This document shows positions 1 through 7,203 of a stretch of DNA of 34,242 nucleotides, in pieces (positions within the stretch are counted from its first letter, which is position 1; the number at the start of each line of letters is the position of its first letter). A program made the position numbers and the translations under genes. A model generated the notes under the pieces. The model was not told the origin of the DNA, ran no database searches, and saw nothing but the letters and a program-made list of their open reading frames with translations. Source of the stretch: an uncultured beta proteobacterium (GTDB lineage Bacteria; Pseudomonadota; Gammaproteobacteria; Burkholderiales; Burkholderiaceae_C); assembly GCA_903927295.1 (NCBI GenBank), contig CAIYMN010000097.1, positions 1-34,242 on the forward strand, written 5' to 3'.

Positions 1-1191
1 CTGAGCCTGATCGCCAATACCGCTCCGGTGGCTTATGGCGCCCTTGGCACACCGGTTATCACGCTGGCCAAGGTGCACGGCTACGACCTGATGGCGGTGT
101 CGGCCATGATCGGTCGCCAACTGCCCTTCTTCTCTTTGCTGGTGCCGTTCTGGCTGATCTGGGCTTTTGCCGGACGCAAGGGCATGATGCAGATCTGGCC
201 GGCGGTGCTGGTGACAGGTGTGAGCTTCGCCATTCCGCAGTTCCTGGTCTCCAACTACATGGGGCCGGAGCTGGTTGACGTGATCGCGGCGCTGGTCTCG
301 ATGACCTGCCTGGTGCTCTTCCTGCGTGTCTGGCAGCCCAAGGAAATCTGGCGTTCGGTGTCGCTCAAGGGTCATGAAGCTGACGGTGGCACGGCACAGG
401 CTCCGGTTGCCATCAAGCAACATCCGCGCGCCGATGTCATCCGCGCCTGGGTGCCATGGATCATCCTGACGGTGTTCGTCTTTGCGTGGGGTCTGCCATC
501 GGTCAAGACCTTCTTCAACGGCATCTTTGCACCGGCTTTCCCGATGGACGGCCTGCACCAGATGGTGGAAAAAGTGGCGCCCGTGGTTTCCAAACCGACC
601 AAGGAAGGTGCGATCTATGTCTTTGGCCTGCTCTCAGCCACCGGCACCGGCATCCTGCTGGCCGCACTGGTTGGTGGGTTGACGCTGAAGTTCAGCATCG
701 GCCAACTGATCGGCGCCTATGGCCGCACGCTGTGGCTGGTCCGCTACTCGCTGCTGACCATCGTCCTGATGCTCGGTCTTGGCACACTCACACGTTACTC
801 GGGTCTGGACACGACGCTCGGTCTGGCTTTTGCCACCACCGGTTTCCTCTATCCCTTCTTTGGCACCCTGATGGGCTGGCTTGGCGTCGCGCTGACCGGC
901 TCCGACACTGCCAGCAACGTGCTGTTCGGTGGCATGCAAAAAGTCGCAGCCGAGCAGCTCGGTCTGTCACCCAACCTGATGGGTGCAGCCAACAGTTCGG
1001 GCGGGGTCATGGGAAAGATGATTGACGCACAGTCGATTGTGGTGGCCTCTACGGCGACACGCTGGTTTGACCACGAAGGCGACATCCTGCGCTACGTGTT
1101 CTTCCACTCGATCGCTCTGGCCAGCCTGGTTGGCATCTTTGTCACGCTGCAGGCTTATGTCTGGCCATTCACCGCGATGGTCGTGAAATAG
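1..1191 (+). CDS. lldP: L-lactate permease, C-terminal part (5' end outside window)
   Basis: This is the C-terminal 396 residues of an LctP-family permease, which imports L-lactate (or glycolate) with protons across the inner membrane. The reading frame is open to the first base of the window, so the start lies upstream; the family is about 550 residues long, so roughly 150 are missing. Visible family features are the ANTAPVAYGALGTPV stretch at the very start, many hydrophobic membrane segments, and the conserved C-terminal region with SSGGVMGKMI and a serine/alanine-rich run. The stop codon lies 7 bp from the stop of the convergent MFS gene, leaving no room for a separate terminator. The family assignment is firm. 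Lactate versus glycolate as substrate cannot be decided from sequence, and no lld dehydrogenase genes are visible in the window. Confidence 0.93.
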   Translation: MSLIANTAPVAYGALGTPVITLAKVHGYDLMAVSAMIGRQLPFFSLLVPFWLIWAFAGRKGMMQIWPAVLVTGVSFAIPQFLVSNYMGPELVDVIAALVSMTCLVLFLRVWQPKEIWRSVSLKGHEADGGTAQAPVAIKQHPRADVIRAWVPWIILTVFVFAWGLPSVKTFFNGIFAPAFPMDGLHQMVEKVAPVVSKPTKEGAIYVFGLLSATGTGILLAALVGGLTLKFSIGQLIGAYGRTLWLVRYSLLTIVLMLGLGTLTRYSGLDTTLGLAFATTGFLYPFFGTLMGWLGVALTGSDTASNVLFGGMQKVAAEQLGLSPNLMGAANSSGGVMGKMIDAQSIVVASTATRWFDHEGDILRYVFFHSIALASLVGIFVTLQAYVWPFTAMVVK

Positions 1192-1198
1192 GTATCTG

Positions 1199-2410
1199 TC
1201 AGAGCAGGCGGTCGCGCCGCGCCAGCGCCGGAAACAGGCGCAGCCACGCGGCCGCCACCAGCAGGGTGCCTACGCCCCCTGCCACTACCGAACCCACCGG
1301 CCCCCACAGGGCCGCCGTGGCACCGGATTCGAATTCCCCCAGCTGATTGGAAGCACCGATAAAGATCGAGTTGACGGCCGCAACACGGCCGCGCATCTCG
1401 TCGGGCGTTTCCAACTGCATCAGCGTCAGACGGATCACCACGCTGATGTTGTCGGCTGCACCGGTCACGGCCAGCGCCAGCAGAGCCACAGCAAAATGGG
1501 TGGATAAGCCAAACAGTACGGTAGCCAGGCCAAACACAGCCACCGCTGCCAGCAAGCGATGCCCGACGCGGCGGCGCAAGGGAAATCGCATCAAGTACAA
1601 GGACATAGCCAAGGCTCCAAACGCTGGAGCCGCGCGCAGCAAGCCCAGTCCGACCGGCCCTGTATGCAGGATGTCACGGGCATAGATCGGCAGCAAGGCG
1701 GTGGCGCCGCCCAGCAGCACGGCAAACAGATCGAGTGAAGTCGCGCCAAGCAGAACTTTGCGGCGCCAGACAAATGCCACACCGGCCAGCAAAGTACTCC
1801 AGGAAGCGGACAAGCCGGAGACCCGGTGCTGATAGCGAACCAGCAAGGTCAAAGCGCCCGCAAGAATCAGCAGTACGGCGCAGCTTGCATAGACCACCGT
1901 CGCGCCCATCACGTACAGCAGGCCACCCAGCGCTGGCCCGCAAATGATGGCTACCTGCATGCCGCTTGAACTCATGGCAATGGCACTCTGCAAAAGTTGC
2001 TGCGGCACCAGCAACGGTGTCAGAGCCTGCTGCGCCGGCATCTGGAAAGCGCGCGTGACACCCAGAACCACCGACAACGCAAAGATCAACTCCCTGGTAG
2101 CGAAGCCGCCGGGCGTGGCCAACACCAGCAGCAAAGCCACCACTGCCTGCGCCAGCATGCAGGCAGCGAAGATGCGCCCCCGATGCAAGCGATCGGCGAG
2201 ATGTCCGGCCGGCAAGGTCATGACGAGAGCGGGTACAAACTGAAACAGACCTACCAGCCCCAGATCCCAGGCGCTCGACGTGATATCGTACATATGCCAT
2301 GCGACCGCTACCATCAGCATTTGATTGGCCATGACACCTGCCAGGCGCGCCAGCCAGAAACGCATGAATTGGCGCTGCGCAAACAATTGTGAATAATGGG
2401 CTGATGACAT
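1199..2410 (-). CDS. MFS transporter, EntS-like exporter family
   Basis: A 403-residue major facilitator superfamily protein with about 12 hydrophobic segments and the MFS signature after the second helix (GHLADRLHRGR, residues about 67-77). The overall pattern, including DEMRGRVAAVNSIFIG in the C-terminal half, matches the MFS_3 family. That family contains the enterobactin exporter EntS and many uncharacterised drug or metabolite exporters. The substrate is unknown, and no siderophore biosynthesis genes are nearby, so an EntS function should not be assumed. It is convergent with lldP (7 bp between stops) and divergent from the nitroreductase (63 bp between starts), so a promoter for each probably sits in that short gap. 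Confidence 0.85.
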   Translation of the reverse strand: MSSAHYSQLFAQRQFMRFWLARLAGVMANQMLMVAVAWHMYDITSSAWDLGLVGLFQFVPALVMTLPAGHLADRLHRGRIFAACMLAQAVVALLLVLATPGGFATRELIFALSVVLGVTRAFQMPAQQALTPLLVPQQLLQSAIAMSSSGMQVAIICGPALGGLLYVMGATVVYASCAVLLILAGALTLLVRYQHRVSGLSASWSTLLAGVAFVWRRKVLLGATSLDLFAVLLGGATALLPIYARDILHTGPVGLGLLRAAPAFGALAMSLYLMRFPLRRRVGHRLLAAVAVFGLATVLFGLSTHFAVALLALAVTGAADNISVVIRLTLMQLETPDEMRGRVAAVNSIFIGASNQLGEFESGATAALWGPVGSVVAGGVGTLLVAAAWLRLFPALARRDRLL

Positions 2411-2473
2411 GCTGCAAGATTAACAGCATGCAGCCGACGACCAGCGGCACCCACTCAAACCTGGAGCACGACC

Positions 2474-3136
2474 ATGGACTTGTCAGAAGGCATCGCAACG
2501 CGCCGCAGCGTACGCGGCTTCAAATCGACCCCGGTAGCGCAAGAGACTTTGCGCAAAGTTCTTCAACTCGCCAGTTGCAGCCCTTCCTACACCAACACGC
2601 AGCCGTGGGAAGTGGCCGTGGTCAGTGGCGCGCGCCGTGACGCCCTGAGCCGCATTCTTTACGACATGGCCAGCGCCGGTGTACCCAGCAGTTCCGAGAC
2701 GCCGGTTCCAGCGCTGTGGCCAGCGGAACTGGCCAGTCGTGCCGGCGAACACAACGCCCGGCGCTTTCGGGTACTCGAAGTCGAACGCGACGACGCCGCG
2801 GCCAGAAATGAACTCCGGCTGCTGAACTACCGTTTCTTCGGTGCACCCTGCGTGCTCTTTCTGTTCCTGGACAACACACTGAGTCCCTGGTCGGTCTTCG
2901 ATATGGGACTGTTCACTCAGACACTGGCACTGGCAGCGCACGCACAGGGTCTTGGCACCTGCTTGCAGGCGTCACTCACGCACTACCCGGACGCGGTGCG
3001 TGATTTTCTGGGTCTGGAGAAGAGCAAGAAGTTGATGCTGGGCATCTCGCTGGGCTATCCGGATCCCGAGGCCAAACTCAATGGCTACCAAAGTTCCAGA
3101 GTCGCAGTCGACAACTTTGTGAAGTGGTACTCATGA
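2474..3136 (+). CDS. Nitroreductase family FMN-dependent oxidoreductase
   Basis: A 220-residue cytosolic flavoprotein of the nitroreductase family, which uses FMN and NAD(P)H to reduce nitro compounds, quinones or similar acceptors. The N-terminal RRSVRGF motif binds the FMN phosphate, followed by SCSPSYTNTQPWE (the SPS..NTQPW flavin-binding stretch). The C-terminal half has the family's GLGTCLQASL segment and a GYPDPEAKLNGY-like end. A GGAG Shine-Dalgarno sits 9 bp upstream of the ATG. Its TGA overlaps the ATG of the following secreted hydrolase (ATGA), so the two are probably translated together. The natural substrate is unknown. Confidence 0.88.
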   Translation: MDLSEGIATRRSVRGFKSTPVAQETLRKVLQLASCSPSYTNTQPWEVAVVSGARRDALSRILYDMASAGVPSSSETPVPALWPAELASRAGEHNARRFRVLEVERDDAAARNELRLLNYRFFGAPCVLFLFLDNTLSPWSVFDMGLFTQTLALAAHAQGLGTCLQASLTHYPDAVRDFLGLEKSKKLMLGISLGYPDPEAKLNGYQSSRVAVDNFVKWYS

Positions 3137-3933
3137 AGCTACTGAACATAGCCTGTCTGGCGTCACTGCTCATCACTCTGGCGACGCCTGCCACTGCCCA
3201 GACCACTCAAAGCGTGGTGGACATTCCAAGCCGCCCCGGCGTATCGCAGAGGCTTTTGCTGTTGACACCACCTTCGCCCAAGGCGGCCGTGATCCTGCTC
3301 GCCGGTGGTCACGGTGGCCTGCAGATTTTTCAGAACGGCACGTTTCGGTGGGGCGCCGGCAACTTTCTGGTGCGCAGCCGCCAGCTGTTTGCGGACCAGG
3401 GCTTGACGGTGGCCGTGCTGGACGCGCCGTCTGATCGACAGTCGCCCCCTTTCCTGAATGGCTTTCGGCAAACAACCGAACACGCAACGGACATCAAGGC
3501 GGCCATCGCCTGGCTGCGTGAGCAAACCCAACGGCCGATCTGGCTGATCGGCACCAGCCGCGGCACGCAATCGGCTGCCTTCGCTGCACTCGAACTCGCC
3601 GGGCGGGATGGACCGGACGGACTGGTGCTGAGTTCCAGCATCGTGACGGACCGGCGGGAACGCTCCGTCGCCGCCATGCCGTTGGGTCAACTGCGCATCC
3701 CGGTGCTGGTGGTGCATCACGAGCAGGATGCTTGTGCCCTGTGCCGCTTTAGTGAAGCAGCGTCCATGATGGAAAGATTGACGCAGTCACCACGCAAGCA
3801 ATTGCTGCCATTTCGCGGTGGCGAGAACCAGGGAGACCCCTGCGAAGCCTTCGCCTACCACGGCTTCAACGGCATCGAAGCCGATGTCGTGACCCAAACC
3901 ACTGCGTGGATCACGGCATCTTCCGCTCACTGA
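3133..3933 (+). CDS. Secreted alpha/beta hydrolase
   Basis: A 266-residue predicted periplasmic alpha/beta hydrolase. I chose the ATG at 3133 because it overlaps the upstream nitroreductase stop as ATGA; an in-frame GTG nine bases upstream has no better support. Residues 1-23 form a signal peptide (MKLLNIACLASLL, then an Ala-x-Ala site before QTTQS). The LLAGGHGG segment is the oxyanion-hole loop and GTSRG (about residue 140) is the nucleophile elbow with the catalytic serine. HHEQDACALC provides the acid, and a C-terminal YHGF histidine is the likely third triad member. Two cysteine pairs may form disulfides. Its stop overlaps the convergent flavin-reductase gene by 7 bp. The substrate (ester or peptide) is unknown. 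Confidence 0.8.
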   Translation: MKLLNIACLASLLITLATPATAQTTQSVVDIPSRPGVSQRLLLLTPPSPKAAVILLAGGHGGLQIFQNGTFRWGAGNFLVRSRQLFADQGLTVAVLDAPSDRQSPPFLNGFRQTTEHATDIKAAIAWLREQTQRPIWLIGTSRGTQSAAFAALELAGRDGPDGLVLSSSIVTDRRERSVAAMPLGQLRIPVLVVHHEQDACALCRFSEAASMMERLTQSPRKQLLPFRGGENQGDPCEAFAYHGFNGIEADVVTQTTAWITASSAH

Positions 3934-4547
3934 GCTTTACCCTGCCACTGCGCGTAGCTGATGCGCGCAACGTCAAACTGATCGGTCGTCCTGCAATACA
4001 CCGAGGGCGAACCCAGGCGACCGATAGGCGCAAACTTGTTGATGCGCAGGCGCGGTCCGATCAGATGATCGGCAACATGGAACATCACGACTTCACCGAT
4101 GAGAAGCATATTGGCACCAAGTTGCTGCGCGCTGAAGAGCTTGCATTCCATACTCACCTGCGCTTGCGCCACGCGCGGCGTCCTGATGTGCACTGAGGGC
4201 GCGGTGTGCAGATTGGCAGCTTCGAGTTCGCTCTGATCCGGCGGAAAATCAGCCGCCGAGATATTCATGGCTTCGAGCAGGTCCTCGGTAACCATATTCA
4301 CGACAAACTCGCCAGTGAACTGTATGTTCTTCTCCGTGTCCTTGAGCTCGCCTTTGTCATTGCGGCCCACGCTGATGATCAGGTACACCGGATTGCTGCC
4401 AAGTGCATTGAAAAAACTGAAGGGCGCCAGATTGACGACGCCGCTCTGGCTCAGCGTGCTGACCCAGGCAATCGGGCGCGGCACCACCAGGTTGGTGAGC
4501 AGCTTGTAGTTGTCGGCGTTGGTCTGCAGTGCGGGATCGATTTGCAT
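3927..4547 (-). CDS. Flavin reductase-like domain protein (DIM6/NTAB family)
   Basis: A 206-residue protein with the FMN-binding split-barrel fold of flavin reductases. Visible family signatures are VVPRPIAWVSTLSQSGVVNLAPFS near residues 19-42 and the FVVNMV segment near residue 80. Such proteins either reduce free flavin for a partner monooxygenase or bind FMN for another reaction; no monooxygenase is adjacent. I start it at the ATG at 4547 because GGAG lies 8 bp upstream; the frame stays open for another 15 codons upstream without a comparable site. It is divergent from the DUF4197 gene (56 bp) and overlaps the alpha/beta hydrolase stop on the other strand. Confidence 0.85.
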   Translation of the reverse strand: MQIDPALQTNADNYKLLTNLVVPRPIAWVSTLSQSGVVNLAPFSFFNALGSNPVYLIISVGRNDKGELKDTEKNIQFTGEFVVNMVTEDLLEAMNISAADFPPDQSELEAANLHTAPSVHIRTPRVAQAQVSMECKLFSAQQLGANMLLIGEVVMFHVADHLIGPRLRINKFAPIGRLGSPSVYCRTTDQFDVARISYAQWQGKAQ

Positions 4548-4603
4548 GAGTCTGGCTCCGGTGGATTGGTAATTGATGATATCGTGTTGCAAAGGAGCGA
4601 ATC

Positions 4604-5287
4604 ATGCGCGTTACTGTCGGACTTGTTGTTGGACTGGCCATCAGCCTGCAGGCGCTGGCCCTCGATCTGGGCAGCCTGAGCAGCGCCGATGCAGGCAGTG
4701 GTCTGAAGGACGCACTGACGCAGGGCACTGCCGTCGCCGTTTCCAGACTGGGTGCGGAGAACGGGTTTCTGGGCAATGACAGGGTCAGGATACCCTTGCC
4801 CGACGCCTTGAAGCGTGTTGAGGGCATGCTGCGCATGCTGGGCATGCAAAAGCAGGCAGAAGAACTGGTAACAGCGATGAACCGGGCTGCCGAGCAGGCC
4901 GTACCCCATGCCAAACCGCTGTTGGTCAACGCCGTCAAGAACATGAGTTGGCAGGACGCCAAGGGCATACTTGCCGGCAGCGACACTGCGGCGACCGAGT
5001 ATTTCCGCCGAACCACCAGCGACCAGCTCACGGAGAAGTTTCTCCCGATCGTCACCAAGGCGACGGCCAACGTGGGCCTGGCCGAGAAGTACAACGAAAT
5101 CGCCGGCAAAGGCGCGAAACTGGGCCTGGTTGATGCGAAGCAGGCGAGGATCGAGAACTATGTAACGCAGAAGGCGCTGGACGGGCTTTTCCTGATGATG
5201 GCAGAGCAGGAGAAGGCCATCCGCGCCGATCCCATCGGTGCCGCTACGGCCATGGCCAGACGGGTTTTTGGGCTCGCGGCGAAGTAG
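4604..5287 (+). CDS. DUF4197 family exported protein
   Basis: A 227-residue protein recognised as DUF4197 by the SGLKDALTQGTAVAVSRLG stretch, the helical ALKRVEGMLRMLG region and the YFRRTTSDQL segment. The N-terminus (MRVTVGLVVGLAISLQALA) is a signal peptide, so the protein is probably periplasmic or outer-membrane associated. The remainder looks all-helical. The ATG is preceded by AAAGGAG at good spacing. No function is established for the family. The stop codon directly abuts the stop of the convergent small membrane protein, with no base between them. Confidence 0.85.
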   Translation: MRVTVGLVVGLAISLQALALDLGSLSSADAGSGLKDALTQGTAVAVSRLGAENGFLGNDRVRIPLPDALKRVEGMLRMLGMQKQAEELVTAMNRAAEQAVPHAKPLLVNAVKNMSWQDAKGILAGSDTAATEYFRRTTSDQLTEKFLPIVTKATANVGLAEKYNEIAGKGAKLGLVDAKQARIENYVTQKALDGLFLMMAEQEKAIRADPIGAATAMARRVFGLAAK

Positions 5288-5530
5288 TCACCACTTCGCA
5301 TACAGCCAGCCAGAGAGCCCAAGGCCGATCACCCAGAGCATCCATGTTTCTGATACAGCATAGGGGTATACCATCAAGGCAACGCCGGTCCATGTCAGCG
5401 CGGCGCTCGATACTTTTTTTCCACGCCTGAACGCCACCCATCCAATGATGCCAAACATGATCGCGCCGAACAGGTAGGCCGGACCAGGCAGAACCAGACC
5501 AAGTGATTCAAGCTGCTTGAGTTCATTCAT
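5288..5530 (-). CDS. Small inner-membrane protein of unknown function
   Basis: An 80-residue hydrophobic protein with three likely membrane helices (about residues 12-30, 37-53 and 58-76) and a basic loop FRRGKK between the first two. I start it at the ATG at 5530; the frame continues 15 codons upstream to a TTG, but that segment is not hydrophobic and overlaps the divergent dehydrogenase start. Similar short proteins occur as conserved hypotheticals in proteobacteria, but I do not recognise a named family. The gene is convergent with the DUF4197 gene, the two stop codons touching. Confidence 0.65.
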   Translation of the reverse strand: MNELKQLESLGLVLPGPAYLFGAIMFGIIGWVAFRRGKKVSSAALTWTGVALMVYPYAVSETWMLWVIGLGLSGWLYAKW

Positions 5531-5574
5531 AAGCCGGATTGTCGCCGCAGCCCAACACCGAGAAGGTATGAACA

Positions 5575-6471
5575 ATGACCTGGAATATCAATGATGCCCC
5601 CGAGCAGCATGGGCGCACTGCCATCGTTACCGGCGCCAACATCGGCCTGGGCTACGACACCGCTCTGGCGCTTGCAGGTAAAGGTTGCCAGGTCGTCCTC
5701 GCTTGCCGCAATATGGACAAGGCGAGCGCAGCCCGCCAGCAGATTCTGAGTCGCTATCCGAAGGCCCATGTCGAGTGCCAAGCCCTGAACCTCAGCAGCC
5801 TGAAGTCGGTCCGCTCGTTTGCCACGGCCTTCGCAAAAAACCACAAGAAGCTGGACCTGCTGATCAACAACGCAGGCATCATGATGCCCCCCTACTCGCT
5901 CAGCGAGGACGGTTTCGAGAGCCAACTGGCAGCCAACTATCTGGGCCACTTCGCCTTGACCGGCTTGCTGCTGCCTTTGCTGGGAAAGACATCAGGCTCT
6001 CGAGTCATCAGTCTGAGTAGCCTGGCCCACAATTGGGGCGCTATCCGTTTCGACGATCTGAACTTCAAGCATGGTTACAGCAAGCGTGCCGGCTACGGCC
6101 AAAGCAAACTGGCGTGCCTGATGTTTGCCTATGAACTGGATCGCCGGCTGCGCAAGGCGGGTCTCAAGACACTCTCTGTCGCAGCACATCCAGGCGTGGC
6201 CGCGACCAACCTGGCACATCACTTTCCGCGGGTTCTGACAGTACTCTTTCCCTTGGTCGGTCAATCGGCCGCCAATGGCGCTTTGCCCACGCTCTATGCC
6301 GCCCTTGGCGATGACATCAACGGTGGCGACTACTGTGGGCCGCGTTCCATGCGACAGATGCGTGGCTCCCCCGTCAAGGTCAATTCAAACCGTGCTTCGA
6401 AAGACCTTGCAGCGGCGACGCGGCTGTGGAAACTTTCCGAGGAGTTGAGCGGGGTGAGTTTTCCTATTTGA
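5575..6471 (+). CDS. Short-chain dehydrogenase/reductase (retinol dehydrogenase-like)
   Basis: A 298-residue classical-type SDR oxidoreductase. The Rossmann nucleotide-binding motif TGANIGLG is at residues 19-26 and LACRNMDKA follows beta-2, where the Arg suggests NADP(H). LLINNAGIM is the NNAG motif, and SLSSLAHNWG plus YGQSK supply the Ser-Tyr-Lys catalytic residues. The length and the HPGVAATNL segment place it near the retinol dehydrogenase/WW-domain oxidoreductase-like SDRs common in bacteria. AGAAGG precedes the ATG by 8 bp. The substrate is unknown. Confidence 0.87.
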   Translation: MTWNINDAPEQHGRTAIVTGANIGLGYDTALALAGKGCQVVLACRNMDKASAARQQILSRYPKAHVECQALNLSSLKSVRSFATAFAKNHKKLDLLINNAGIMMPPYSLSEDGFESQLAANYLGHFALTGLLLPLLGKTSGSRVISLSSLAHNWGAIRFDDLNFKHGYSKRAGYGQSKLACLMFAYELDRRLRKAGLKTLSVAAHPGVAATNLAHHFPRVLTVLFPLVGQSAANGALPTLYAALGDDINGGDYCGPRSMRQMRGSPVKVNSNRASKDLAAATRLWKLSEELSGVSFPI

Positions 6472-6544
6472 ATTGCCAACGACAAGCAGCCGCACCTGCA
6501 ACATTTATTGCTGGCGATGCGTTCTCTGTGCGACTCCGACTCCC

Positions 6545-6573
6545 TTGACGGATCAGACCAAATACACGATCAT
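6545..6573 (+). promoter_or_regulatory. Possible sigma-70 promoter for the pilin gene
   Basis: TTGACG (6545-6550) and GATCAT (6568-6573) are separated by 17 bp and lie 33 bp upstream of the pilin ATG. The first element matches 5 of 6 of the -35 consensus, the second 4 of 6 of the -10. Many pilA genes use sigma-54 instead, but no GG-N10-GC site at the right spacing was found here. Confidence 0.35.
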
Positions 6574-6605
6574 TTGCAGCCTTTTCCTGCAGTAAAAAGA
6601 CATGC

Positions 6606-7109
6606 ATGAAGTCCATCAATGATCAATCTGGATTTACGCTGATCGAACTGATGATTGTGGTCGCGATCATCGGCCTGCTCGCTTCTATCGCATTACCCGC
6701 TTATCAGGACTATCTCACTCGGACAAGAGTCAGTGAAGGGTTGGTTCTCGCGTCGCCAGCAAGAACCAGGGTGACCGAAAACGCCATGATGGGCGTTGCG
6801 TTCAGCTCCGGATGGACGTCCCCGAATCCGACAGCCAATGTAGCCAGTATCGACATTGACGATACACGTGGACAAATCACGATCACTTACACGACCTTGA
6901 TCGCACCAGTGGGAGCCAACACCCTGATTCTGGCTCCCCGCATTGGAAGTTCAGACGGAGCAAGGATTTACGGCACTCCGACCAGTTCCACGCCTCCAGA
7001 CGGACAACTTGTCTGGAACTGCAATTCTGCCGATCAGAACCCAGTCATCAACCACGGCACCTTCGGTACCTTGGCCGGCAAATATACGCCCGCCAATTGC
7101 CGAGGATAG
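6606..7109 (+). CDS. pilA: Type IV pilin (PilA-like major or minor pilin)
   Basis: A 167-residue type IVa pilin. A short leader (MKSINDQSG) is followed by [25 protein letters not shown], the class III signal cleaved by PilD after Gly, with the essential Glu at mature position 5 and the N-terminal assembly helix. Two cysteines near the C-terminus (WNCNS and ANCRG) would form the disulfide-bonded D-region typical of pilins. The length fits the family. No other pilus gene is nearby, so this is an orphan locus. It could be the main pilin or an alternative one (or a minor pilin). No strong Shine-Dalgarno is visible before the ATG. Confidence 0.88.
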   Translation: MKSINDQSGFTLIELMIVVAIIGLLASIALPAYQDYLTRTRVSEGLVLASPARTRVTENAMMGVAFSSGWTSPNPTANVASIDIDDTRGQITITYTTLIAPVGANTLILAPRIGSSDGARIYGTPTSSTPPDGQLVWNCNSADQNPVINHGTFGTLAGKYTPANCRG

Positions 7110-7132
7110 TAATTTCGCAGGCGGCGATCACT

Positions 7133-7164
7133 CCCCTCTAGAGGGGGAATTCGGGTTCAGACCC
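7133..7164. repeat. Palindrome and short hairpin between convergent genes
   Basis: A perfect 14-bp palindrome CCCCTCTAGAGGGG (7133-7146) is followed by a small inverted repeat GGGT-TCAG-ACCC (7153-7164). They sit in the gap between the convergent pilin and diguanylate cyclase genes. There is no T-tract, so it is not a classical intrinsic terminator; it may still end transcription or be a REP-like element. Confidence 0.4.
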
Positions 7165-7203
7165 ATTTCAGCCGGTCGCTCAAAACGGTCCAGGCACCCT
7201 GAA

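Noticed and set aside
6472-6605. Sigma-54 promoter for the pilin gene
   Set aside because: A TGGC occurs near 6512 but the required GC ten bases further is absent.
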